Shown: positions 21,301 through 32,400 of the stretch, piece after piece
Numbering within the stretch: the first letter of the stretch is position 1
Layout: each line of letters starts with the position of its first letter
Origin: Rhytidiadelphus loreus
Taxonomy: Eukaryota; Streptophyta; Bryopsida; Hypnales; Hylocomiaceae
NCBI GenBank assembly: GCA_947034895.1
Contig: OX344763.1
Coordinates: forward strand, 35,835,025-35,899,024
DNA length: 64,000 nucleotides
Direction of reading: 5' to 3'
Notes under the pieces: generated by a model
Databases searched by the model: none
The model's input: the letters and a program-made list of their open reading frames with translations, nothing else
Told to the model about the DNA's origin: nothing
Position numbers and translations under genes: made by a program

Positions 21301-24300
21301 AATCGATGGGTCACTAAACATCAGTGACCTTGCTGCCCGAGGCTTGCTGAGTATGAGAAATGACTCATCGGGAAAGCTGAGAGTTCTTTCATTGGAGAAC
21401 AACAATATTAGCGATGTTTACTATGATGTGACGAAAATTGAAGACTTCACCACAATTATCAGGTATGCGCATGTGTGGACATGTTAGAGGATGATCAATT
21501 CAACCCAAATGCTACAACTATTGAGAATCTAAAACTAATTATTATCAGTCAGGTTGACTATGGAGTATTTCGTGGTGCCACGAAGTCCTGTAAGTTGAGA
21601 TCTTACAGTAGTTTCTGAAGACTTTGAGGTTCTTTTACTTCCTAAACGCACTTGAGTGATCATAAACTGGAGTTACTGCTCGTAGTTGTCAGCAGCAAGT
21701 GATTTACATTGTCGTCTTTGGCAGTCTCCAAGGGAATCCTTATTGCAACGGTTCACACTCAGATGACGGTACAAGATGCTTTTGTAACCAAGATTGCAAA
21801 TATACCTACCAAGATGTTGCAAGAGCATTGGCACGTAAAGATGCCAAACGTAAAATCCGTAACACCGTGATAACTGCTGTGGTGACAAGTGTATCATCAC
21901 TCCTGGTCCTATTGGCCGGTGTCGCTGTTTTTTACCATAGAAGCAAGAAATATAGACAATATTACGAGATTCAACTTCAGAAAAGTAAGCATTATTTCTG
22001 GAAGCTTCAATTGCTAAGGACTATTTTTCTTGGTCCCTTCATTATTTGTATATTATGTATATTATTTGTAAAATGTTTCTAATGTGTATTATTTGTAAAT
22101 AGTATCTAATGTGTATTTATTTTGACAAGGTGTATCCGTGTATGCTTGGAAAAGAGTATTTAATTGTACGATTATTTCATGCAGAGTGTGAAGAGTTCGA
22201 GGTGCAGCCTACAATCTTTCCCTACAACCAGCTTCGAATTGCCACACGAGACTTCCATCCTGATATGAAGCTCGGCCAAGGGTCCTTTGGGGCTGTATAC
22301 AAGGTGAGATTTCGGACGCCTCTTCTGAATGCTTCCAGAGGTCTCCTGTGTCAGAACTTCATCCTTGAATGGCTCAGTACCTCAAATATTCTTCGTTGTA
22401 ATCTCCAAATTCTAGGAAGCACCGGTGCATGCATGAGAGATCAATTTGTGTGTTTCTTGGTTTTAGATTATACCCCAATTTGAATCTCTTAAGTTTCAAG
22501 GGAATGACATCTCCTTTTCACTTTTTTCAGGGTATCCTACCCAACGGAAATGAAGTGGCAGTAAAGCAGTTGTTTGCCAAGACGACGCAGAGTATAGATG
22601 AATTCCTGAACGAGGTTGTTCTATTGACTGGAATGAAACACCGAAATCTCGTTAACTTGAAAGGATGTTGCATCCGTGAACAACAAAGGTTGTTGGTCTA
22701 CGAGTATGTCGACAACTACGACATTGATAAGATACTACTACGTAAGTTTCTATGTGCATAGCATTTCCTTTCTTCAAGATTGTGGTGAACTTACCAAAAG
22801 CTAGTCAATTCTTTAATCTCAACAACCTTATGCTTATCAAGATTCAAAGAGGTATATAAAATTTATAAACTTTGTTTTGGTTCATTCACAAAAGTACAAC
22901 TAATAGGGAAGATGTCCAATCTTGTATTACTCTCAATTGGTTTTGTTGTGCCTAACAGGTCCCAATGAAGGTACAAGCAAAGTCCTCTTGAGTTGGCCTA
23001 TACGATTGAAGATTTGCTTGGGAGTTGCACGTGGTTTGCATTATCTACATGAACTTGCGCAACCAAGAATTATTCATCGTGATATCAAACCAAGTAATAT
23101 CTTATTGAGTAGGAACTATGAAACCAAAATAGCAGATTTTGGATTGGCATTTTTGTTTCCTGATGAAGAAAGTTATATCCTCACTAAGCACGTGGCTGGT
23201 ACCAAGTAAGCTCAAAACTATTGGTTTCAAATGATGATTTTTTTTTTAATTTGCTATTGATTCTTTGAATAGGTTTTGTTCTCTATTGGGAGGTAAAGTA
23301 CAAGATGGTGAAATAAGTAGTGTTCTTAAACTGTTCACATCTATAAATGGTGATCATTTAGGTTCTAAATTGATCTCCATGGGCACATGTGAACTATTTT
23401 AGAAACTTTTGTGTTTTGCCACCTTCTACCTTATTTACATCAATTTCACTTTACCATGGAACCTTGTGTCCATGTCAAATGGTTGAATGAGGTTCCTATA
23501 ACATTAATAATATTTGAGAGATGAGATTGTGTAATTTTTTATCTTGATTTTGACACATAATTTGATTGCATATTTGCAGGGGTTATTTGGCACCTGAATA
23601 TGCCTCATATGGTCAGTTGAGTGATAAAGTAGATGTTTTTAGTTTTGGGATTTTATGTTTGGAGGTTGTAAGCGGACGAAGAATTTTTGATGAAAATCTT
23701 GAACCCAATAAAATGTATCTATCCAAATGGGTAAGCTTTTCTTGATCCTTATTATTTTTCAAATGCTAATCATCTATAATGATTGTGAATGGAATGACTA
23801 TGATGGACAAATGGTCCCATTATTCTATTATGTTTTATGACTACATTGAATTTTTTGAAAGTAATGAAAATTTGAAGATTTATGAGTTGATTGAAATCAT
23901 AATTTTCTATCTTGGTGGTTGGACATTTAGGCTTTGGATCTTCATCGGCAAGGTAACTTGATTGAATTGGTTGACCCAACAATGAGCCTCCAACAAGAAG
24001 AAAAGGTGGAAGTGCATCGTTTGATCAACATTGCTCTCCTTTGCATCCAAAATGAGGCCGAGCTCCGGCCTAGAATAGAACAAGTAGTGGCCATGTTAAA
24101 AGGAGAGAGTGATTTTCAAGTAGTGGCACCGAAATTAGGGATGGAAGAACAATATTTGGATAGTATAAAGTTGCTTGCATCTGGCAACAACAATCTTGCT
24201 ACAGTGGAAGAAGAGAGTGAATCTTCATTCATAAACTCATCGAGGAGAGTTGGTGGTTCTTGGGAAGACTCTTCAACGAGGGGTGTACTTGAGTTAAGTG

Positions 24301-24317
24301 AAATAAGAGTTAGATGA
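18369..24317 (+). CDS. LRR receptor-like kinase, copy B
   Basis: A plasma-membrane receptor Ser/Thr kinase of 830 aa. Exons: 18369-18510, 18662-18887, 19011-19082, 19225-19299, 19539-19754, 19892-19960, 20179-20247, 20951-21019, 21283-21462, 21725-21984, 22185-22303, 22531-22741, 22959-23205, 23580-23730, 23931-24317. The sum (2493) is divisible by 3. The start is the first ATG giving a signal peptide (residues 1-35, [10 protein letters not shown] core). Then follow a cap with paired Cys and NWRGVEC (about 48-122), about nine LRRs (123-372), LQGNPYC and a CxC stretch, a helix (about 421-443) and the kinase (about 480-770): GQGSFG, K511, HRD 609-611, DFG 629-631, APE 656-658. The C-terminal tail is acidic and Ser-rich. 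NxS/T sites in the LRRs fit glycosylation. Intron 7 carries two MITEs. The ligand is unknown; class LRR-VIII-like by inference. Confidence 0.93.
20284..20579. mobile_element. MITE of the AAAATGGCGG family, in intron 7 of copy B
   Basis: 296 bp. Ends ATGGGCAATTTCATGAAAAT and, inverted, ATGGGGAATTTTGTTAAAAT. ATGT flanks both sides (20280-20283 and 20580-20583). The empty site is visible in the same intron of C (about 31344) and D (about 59079), so the insertion is specific to B. Confidence 0.85.
20668..20913. mobile_element. Second MITE of the AAAATGGCGG family, same intron
   Basis: 246 bp. Ends ATGGTCAATTTTGTTAAAAT and, inverted, ATAGTCAATTTCCTTAAAAT, then GGCGGTATTCC. Flanks are CGTT (20664-20667) and CGTC (20914-20917), a 4-bp duplication with one change. 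Copies C and D have the uninterrupted site. Confidence 0.8.
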
Positions 24318-24898
24318 TACTTTTAGATATGTTGGTTGAAACAATAGGATGGTAGAAGCCAAATTTCTTGTAGGGAAGTCAGTTGTAAGTTACATTTCCA
24401 TCATTGAAAATGTAGAAAGTCATTTTTCATACCATATGTGGAAAGTTGAAGGAATATTTAGAGATGACTTTAGATTCTTTCCTACATTGTTTTGCACCTT
24501 TATAGTGAATTCAAACACATTTGGGCACCATAAAAGAAGAATCCATTTGTTCTGTTGTGTACAGGTCTGTTGATTCACCAAGTATGAAATCACCATTTTC
24601 ATATGTTTCTTGGCCCATTCAAAGCATGGCATAGAATTGTGGACCAATTCAAGGTCCAAGCTTATAAATTGGACCTTGAACTGAGTAGAAAATGCACTTG
24701 TAAACTTTGCAATTCAATAGTAAATGGAGAAAAGTCTATTCTTATACACATAATGTCATGTCTGGATGGTTGGAATGCTCTGGTTTACATCGAGTTTTAC
24801 TTTGATGCAAAAATTCATTGTGCTCTATTGATGTCTAAGATCAATAGATCCACAAAACTCCCGCAAGTCTCAAGTGTTTTTGATATACAAAGTTTACA

Positions 24899-25121
24899 CA
24901 CTAGAAGAAACTTGTGTTTTATGTGACGAGCCCTAATTTTTTTTTATGGATTTTTTTTATGTCTAAATTGATATTTAGTTATTTTTATGTTTTTGATGAT
25001 GTTCATTAGATCATTTGGATGTCGTAATAAACATAAAACTAGCTAAATGTCAACTTAGATATAAAAAAAATCCGTCAGAAAAATCAACTTTCACCACAAA
25101 AAACATGGGTTTCTTCTAGTG
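24899..25121. mobile_element. 223-bp CACTA-type MITE
   Basis: Ends CACTAGAAGAAAC and, inverted, CACTAGAAGAAAC, both followed after 3 bases by GTTTT. ACA flanks both sides (24896-24898 and 25122-25124). The interior is a foldback with TTTTTATG-type arms. It lies in the 3' flank of copy B. Confidence 0.85.
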
Positions 25122-25124
25122 ACA

Positions 25125-25746
25125 ACTTGTGTGAAGTGCACTAAGAACTATGTGAAAATTCAGATTTTGACTTTCAAAATGCTCATGGGGCTTTCAAGGT
25201 CCTTTTAAAGGTTAATATACCAAGTTTTTCATCCTATATCCAAGTTGACTTCTAATATTTGTGGATTTTAGTTCCATACATAGACTTCCATATTTTCATA
25301 AATAGCAATACTTTAGAAACACGTTACTGACAAAAAATGGCATTCTTCATTAGGAAAAAAGGTTGGGGGTTAAACTCATGGAGACCTTCTAACAAACTAA
25401 GTCAATTAACCCTTGAAGGACACAACCCCTTGATTAAGTCACCAAAATTGCTACAATTTTTGGACCAATAGGTGCATTATTTGTTTCTTCACTGAACAAT
25501 GAAGTCATCCATCAACCACTTTTCGGCCTCTATTTCTTTTAAGGATTAAAGGATGATATGACCATTGTTTGTCCTTTGGATGCCCTCATCTAAGTCTGTA
25601 GGATGGAAGAAATGTTTATTCATCCTTTTGGGGGAAGGATGTTGCTTGAGTATATTTTTAGTGAATAGTATGCAAATTCCCTCATTATGGCGTCTAGAGA
25701 TTCCATACCTATCTACAAACTAAAACTCCTCATAACTTTCACCTCA
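25125..25746. repeat. Copy B 3' flank, duplicate of about 4660-5350
   Basis: Shares CCAAGTTGACTTCT, AGACTTCCATxTTTTCATAA and AACTCATGGAGACCTT with the DNA after copy A, in the same order. It contains no gene. Confidence 0.65.
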
Positions 25747-25750
25747 TTAA

Positions 25751-26313
25751 CCCCTAAAGTCCCATTGTCCCTACAAGGGACAAAATGGATTTTGGGCAGG
25801 CTCCTATGATCTCGATTTTTACTGAAACTTTTTGAAAGTTTCTCATAAGATAGATAAACTTATGATCTTTTTGGGAATATACTTTTTATTCCAATCGGTG
25901 CCCATGAGCAAAAGTTATGCCATAATAACCTCAAAATGGGGAAGACCGGGCAACAGAAAAAATACACAAAAAATTGAAATAAAAACTTTAATATTTTTTT
26001 CTTGTATATTATATTTCTTCTAAATGGGAAGCTTTTATTCATTCCATTTGGATTAGTGATGTAAAAGTAATGGAGTTTCTTGTTTTGCAGGCAATCATAG
26101 CAATTTCTTGAAAGAATTTTTTTTCTTCCACTTTGAATGCTAATATCTTTCAATCTATAGGGTCAAAAATCACAAAATTTTAACACATGATCTAAGACAA
26201 GTTTAGAACAAGATCCTATAGTTAGATTCTAAAAAATATTTTAAAAATTTATTTCATCAAAAGTGGTAGTTTTGAGTGGTTTTGGCAAAAAAATGGCCTT
26301 TGGACTTTAGGGG
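25751..26313. mobile_element. TTAA-target MITE (piggyBac-like ends), 563 bp
   Basis: Starts CCCCTAAAGTCCCATTGTCC and ends GGACTTTAGGGG. TTAA is on both sides (25747-25750 and 26314-26317). A TTAA target with C-rich ends is the piggyBac signature. Its right half resembles that of 26818-27742, with GATCCTA and GGTAGTTTTGAG-like words. It has no coding capacity. Confidence 0.75.
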
Positions 26314-26329
26314 TTAATCAAAATGAATG

Positions 26330-26632
26330 ATTAGAAACTTTCCACATACATATAAATCTAAAGAACCAATTTCCAATTTTTATTTCTTAAAAAAGTGATT
26401 TAAAAAAAAGTTTTTTGAGTTGCCTGGTCTGCCCAGCGACCACTGAAAATTACATATCATGCAATAACTTTTTAAATATGTAATCAAAAGTTATGAAAAT
26501 TGTTGGGCCTTAAAGCTACTCCTTGGGTGCATGTTGTGTGAAATTTTCAAAGAAATAAAATAAAAATTCCATTCGTAGTGAGTTGCCCAAAATCGCTACG
26601 TTGCCAAAAAACGGTGTTCTGACCTTTAGGGG
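26330..26632. mobile_element. Fragment of the TTAA-target family
   Basis: Only a right end is seen: GACCTTTAGGGG next to TTAA 26633-26636. The interior resembles the middle of the family (CTGGTCTGCCCAG, CAAAAGTTATGA). Either it is left-truncated, or 25751-26632 was once one element. Confidence 0.45.
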
Positions 26633-26817
26633 TTAAACCACAATTGAAGAGCTATACAACTAAACGCGGGTCATACATAGGGATCCCAAGCATGCATGAT
26701 AGAGAATCCTTCTATGTAACACAAAAGAACAAATGTTCATCTCTAGGATTTTTGTGTGGAAAGGGTAGGTCTTCCACAATAGTTTGACCTCCAATAAGTG
26801 CTCTTCAGTTTTTTTAA

Positions 26818-27742
26818 CCCCTAAAGGACTGGACTGTAATTTTTGTCTGTATAGAAATTTTGGGCAGGTACCTACAAGCGGAGATTTTTATATTTGGGGC
26901 TGAAATTTTAACAAAATGTGGGGGCGAGGAAGATCTTTCATATGCACCAAATTTCATGACATTTGGAAATACGAGTCAAAAGTTATAGCCTAATATGTTA
27001 CTTTTTTCCCCAACTGGGCAGTTCGGGCAGATCAGAAAAAATTGCTTTTTTCAGAAACTAAAATTTTGAATTGATTTTCTAGAGTTTTATATACACGAAA
27101 AGCTTTGAATCATTCCATTTTGATCAATGAGTCAAAAGTTATGAGGATTTTTTGTTTGCGGGTAGTTTTGGATTTCCTACTCTAAAATAAACTTTGAAAT
27201 CCTTTATCTTACCCAATTTTCAATATTTTTGGACAAAAATAAAATCTTAGGATGTAGATACATTATTAAAAAATTTCAAGCATTGGGATTGGAAATTTTC
27301 AATTCTATATTTAAATTGTAAATAATTTAGTATTTTTAATCATTCTCTACTACTACCTACTTACTATTTTTTTCCTATATATTGTACTATTCCAAATGAT
27401 TTGAAAATTTTCAAACATGTGGCCAACTTGTCTAGGAAAACAAATCCAAAGAAGCACCACCATTTAGATTATTTTTTAATAGAAATGTGAGCTTGTGAAG
27501 TGCAGCTGCCCTGCTTTTTGCAGGGTAAAAAAAATGATTTTAGTTAATTTGAATGCTTATATTTTGCAATCCACCCAGTGAAAATGTTTGAAATTTTTAC
27601 CACATGTTTTTGATACTATATAATACAAGATCCTACGATTAGATATGCCAAAAAAAGTTATTTTTCAAAATTTTGGTACTTGTACGAGAAATGGCAGTTT
27701 TGGAGCGTTTTTGGTGAAAGTATAGTGATGGTCCTTTAAGGG
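26818..27742. mobile_element. TTAA-target MITE, 925 bp
   Basis: Starts CCCCTAAAGGACTGG and ends GGTCCTTTAAGGG, with TTAA at 26814-26817 and 27743-27746. The left interior has TTTTGGGCAGGTACCTAC, seen inverted at 34861-34885 in the copy C intron element, so the two are the same family in opposite orientation. It has no transposase frame. Confidence 0.75.
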
Positions 27743-27789
27743 TTAAGCAAATAACTCATGCAATACCCAAAAAGACCCAAAAATTTGAT

Positions 27790-28310
27790 TTCTAGAGTGA
27801 CCAGCTCGTCCTTTAGAGCCGGTCTCCTTTGGAGGCTGGAGGGATCCAAGCCTGGACCTCTGACCTCCAGACCTGCAAAACTTGGAAGCAAAACTGGACC
27901 TTCTGGACCCTTCACGAGAACTTGCTTTCTAAACTGTATACAAGGCCAAGTTTTCATAATTTTTTGAGCTCTCTGCCCATGCCCGTGATCAACTTGTGAT
28001 CAACCTGGATGATCAGGGTGGATTGACCCCCTCGCTCGGCCTTACCAGGGATGCATGTAAAAAAAAAAGCCCCCTATTTTGGGCCGTTCTAAGGTATACT
28101 CTTGACCACTCTTGACTAATTTGGGGTCTCTGATCGCAAAAATGAATTAAAATTTTGCAAAAAAATTAATGTGCGGAAAATAAATAATTCCAGAGTTTAC
28201 CCGCAGGGCCGAGCAAGGGGGTCAGTTCACCCTGGCCACCTGGATGGCCCTCCAGTTCTGATTTCCAATGGAGACGGGCTCTTACCCAGCACGTCCTTTA
28301 CGAGGTAAGA
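27790..28310. repeat. Foldback repeat
   Basis: Nested inverted repeats. 28014-28041 pairs with 28207-28234 almost perfectly (GACCCCCT, GCTCGGCC). Farther out, 27800-27835 pairs loosely with 28270-28310 (CGTCCTTTA, AGAGCC, GTCTCC). It is probably a MITE; the ends and target site are unclear. No gene. Confidence 0.55.
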
Positions 28311-28572
28311 GCATCCCCACCAGGGAGTTCTCTTTCCCTAAACTTGGGACCTCAATCTAGTCAACCTTGACTTTATAGGGATGAGACCTCGCGAGTTCTC
28401 TATATGAGCTCCAATATAGGGAATTGGGCCCAACTTTTACCGAGTTCTCTATAAATTTGGGGTAGAGCTCTTGTTTCGAGACCGGTGCGTGCAAGCTTCT
28501 GTATCCCCATCCCCATCTGAGGTCCTCTCCCTAAATTTTTAGGGATACAGAACTCCCTGGTGGGGATGCTCT
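28311..28572. mobile_element. MITE with GAGCATCCCCACC ends
   Basis: About 262 bp. The left end GAGCATCCCCACCAGGGAGT and its inverse at 28550-28572 form perfect terminal repeats, continued by TTCTxTxTCCCTAAA in both arms. Plant MITEs with GAGCATCTCCA-like ends are common. The target site duplication is not clear (TAA against TGA). Confidence 0.75.
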
Positions 28573-28579
28573 GAAAATC

Positions 28580-29433
28580 TGAAAATCCAGATGAGGTCCC
28601 TCCCTCAGTCTCAGCGCATGCGGGCGACAGTTTCCAAACCAACTGACAGCGAGCGCGTACGTGGACGAAAGCCAAGTCGAAAACCTTGATACTACTAAAC
28701 TATACAATAAGCCCCGCACAGCACTTCTGCGTCAGTCACGACCTGGCCATCAAGCGGCCCATTGGAACTGAAAAATAATTTGAGTTGGGGAGGTCGACTT
28801 TCTAGGAAAAGAAAATTCAGAAAAGTTTTGTGCTCGGAGTGTACAGAAGTTGTAGTCAACTCAAGGTCGTGACAAACTCATGTGTCGAAGAAGACAACGC
28901 GAAAACTCAGAAAACACGACAATAAGAAAACACGGCAATCGGTAGAAGTCAAAAGAATTTAAAAAATGCAGACAGTTAATCGTCCTTGTAAATTATTGTT
29001 CGCCTTGTATTAGTAGATTTCGGATGGCTGGAATCCATATGATGCTGCACAACACGCTCGATCTCTCACCACCTTCAACTCAAGCAGCTTGTCAATTGTG
29101 CTTGAATTGCTATTCCACAGAGAGAGAGAGAGAACTAACTCTGTTCTGTTTTTGTTAGAATCGGCGTACATGAAGAGTCTAGCTGTTCGTAAATGACGAA
29201 TTGCTACTCCACTTTCATCTTCGACGTCAATTTCGTTCAATTGGAGAAACTCCACGACTTTGGCACTTGAAACGTAAGTAGATCTATATCAGTGGCAAGT
29301 TTAGGACGCCAGAGTAGTGCCAATTGAATGAAATTGACGATTTTCGTGCACGCTGGAGGTTTGGATCTGAAGCTGGGATAGAAGAAAGAAACCAAGCAGG
29401 CAAGCAAGGAAGCAAAGAATCGCCAAACGTTCA
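28580..29433 (+). promoter_or_regulatory. 5' flank and leader of copy C
   Basis: Homologous to the copy B flank from about 17600 on. Nearly identical to B from about 29230 to the start codon. Contains an AG tract at 29119-29133 and the overlapping upstream ATG frame from 29324. The extreme left part is more diverged than in D against B. Confidence 0.5.
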
Positions 29434-32400
29434 ATGGGTCCTCCAGTGTTTGCCAAGGACCTTCTGCGTCTTCTTCTCCACAAATCTTCCTTCTTCGCAC
29501 TTCTCCTCGTCTTCTCATCTGCACCCCTCACCTGCAATGGATATATACAATGGCATGTTTACCAAGACACCCAACGTAAGTTCCTCGTTGGACCTCATCA
29601 CGTTGACCATTCACACCTGTGCGCAGTCACGACGCCTTTTGAGTTTCAAGCTTGGCAGCCGAAATTGAAATTGTTGGAGGTTTCAGTTGCCGAGTGTGAT
29701 GTTGATTGTGAGTTTTCCTTTGGCAGTGGATGCTCTGCAAGCCGTGTGGGGAGCATGGAATAAAAGCACGCCTGAGCAAACGAAGAACTTGGAAGGTTGG
29801 AACAGTGATAAGAATCCATACCCTTGCAATCAGGAAAACTCACAACAAGACTCAAATCCCAATTGGCGGGGAGTGGAGTGTCTGGATAACGTTGATTGTA
29901 CGAAGAATACGACTACTGGCGACTGGTATTGCAGTATTTATATTACAGGCCTGTGAGTGTTTCACTTCTTTCACTTCTTTGTTTGAAATCCGTGATTGTT
30001 TTGATAGCACTTCCTTTCCGAAATTACTGTGGATTTTTGGAAGAGTTTGAGGTAAAATTAAATGGTGACAAACAGGACCCTCGACAACGCGTCCATAGTA
30101 GGCTTTCTGCCCCCGGAAATCGGAAACATCAGCACTCTCACTACACTGTGAGTCTTTACGATTTCATTCATTTGTGCTGGTTGAGAAGAGTGTTTGGGGT
30201 TTAGGATCAGGATCCATTCTACGATACCCTCGTTCACTGTCATGGTCATTGACGGTGATACTTGCTTGTGGGTGGACGTTGTGCCGCAGAGAACTGACAG
30301 GAAACCCTGATCTTACCGGAACTCTTCCCGACACATTGAGACCTCTGCTTGACCTGCAAAAATTGTAAGTCTCTGATTCTTGATAGATTCCAGCAGTTCA
30401 GCTTATGAGTGTGATTGAAGGGGATGCATGGCACCTATGTTGATTGAAGCATTAATACATCCAGTTGAGAAATTCCTTGCGGGTGCGTAGAATTTTCAAG
30501 AAGAACAATTCAGTTAGTCTGAAATTTCAATTCAGTCTGAAATATTTTGCTGATGTGCACCTCCCATGTTAAATCATGTTGCTCTTGATCGATCTTTTCG
30601 CAGGGATCTTCACGACAATAATTTCTCTGGCGAAATTCCGGACTTCCAGAGTCTCACGAACGTGAACCTGAGGGGCAATCATTTTAGTAGCAGTGATGGC
30701 TTTCCGCTTCCTACAATGCGCAGTGTAGGCCTTGCCGAAACAGTCAGCCTTGCCAGCAACGACCTTGACGGACTGATACCTGGAGATGCCTTTCAGTATT
30801 TTACCCAACTCGTCCAATTGTAAGAAATCTTTTTAGTGTTTAGGGTTCGGGATGCTGGACATCAGTGCGTTTAGCTGCTGACCATGCTGGTTTGCTATGT
30901 TTTTGAGGTAACCAGTGGCCGATACTAGTCAGTGTCCTGATACGAGTTACATGCAGGGATCTTTCCCACAATAAGTTCACTGGAGCTCCGCCGACTCTTT
31001 CGAATGTCACCAGCCTTGAAGTCCTGTGAGTTCCCGTACCCTTAGCTGGAGTTTGCAGTATCTTGCACTTCCTGTGTGAAAGCTTGGGTTCACATCTTTG
31101 TATTAGGGTTTGCTCTGTATTGGGGTTAGGCCGACCATTGTGGGATTTGGTGATTACAACATAAAATTACCTGGGTTAGTGTACCTTTGAATCACACTCA
31201 TCAAACCTTTCAAGTACTAATCTTGTGGTTCTGCTGTGGGCAGGGATTTGTCATACAACAACTTTTCCGGAGCACTGCCCGATCTGACATCCCTGACTGC
31301 CTTACGCTCTGTGTAAGTTTTAGATGCTGATGGGCACCAAGTGCATGTAGTGATTCGAAAAACTACGCACGCAAGTGATGCTGTTTTGCAGCTCAAACCT
31401 GGAGCAGTAGTACCCAAGTACCAACAGCCACTGTGCTCTAATTCGTTTCCTAACGTTTTCCACAGGAATTTGAGCGGAAATACGTTTACTGGATCAGCTC
31501 TCGGTTTTTGGATCAGCTCGGAACTACAGGAACTGTAAGTTGCTTGGGCAGAAGGCTCTGACCTTGCTGATTTGCTTTGTTTCTGAGGTAATCGGTGGCC
31601 GAAGTCTGCGTTTGATTCTGGTTGCAATGCAGGAATCTTTCCCACAATAGGTTGAATGGAGCTCCGCCGACTCTTTCGAAACTCACCAGCCTTGAGGTCT
31701 TGTGAGTTCCGATAACGTTAGCATCGAGTTTGCAGTTTCTTCCACTTCCTCCAGTTAGCTTGGGTTCACATCTTTGGATTAGGGTTGCTCTGTATTGGGG
31801 TTAGGTCGACCATTGTGTGGTTTGGTAAGTACAACATAAAACTCATCTGGGTTAGTGTGACATTGAATCACACTCATCAAACCTTTCAATCACTAATCTT
31901 GTGGTTCTGGTGTCGGCAGAGATTTGTCAGATAACAACTTTTCCGGAGCACTGCCCGATCTGACATCCCTGACTGCCTTACGCTCTGTGTAAGTTTTAGA
32001 TGCTGATGGGCACCAAGTGCATGTAGTGATTCGAAAAACTACGCACGCAAGTGATGCTGTTTTGCAGCTCAAACCTGGAGCAGTAGTACCCAAGTACCAA
32101 CAGCCACTGTGCTCTAATTCGTTTCCTAACGTTTTCCACAGGAATTTGAGCGGAAATGCGTTTACTGGAAAAGCTGTCAGTTTTTGGAACAGCTCAGAAC
32201 TCCAGGAACTGTCAGTTGCTTGGGCAGAAGACTCTTTGATTTTCCCTGCCTTTTTCACAAAATCCCCATCACAATTTGTATCATGTCTTTTTTTATAAAA
32301 GAGAGGAATAAGGAATACACAGCTATATCCTGTGCATCATTACCATGTACATTGTTATTGTTGTATTTGGGGACAAAATGCACCAACATGCAACGTTTTA

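Noticed and set aside
27736..27967. Overlapping GC-rich frames on both strands
   Set aside because: They fall in a foldback repeat, overlap on opposite strands, and resemble no protein.
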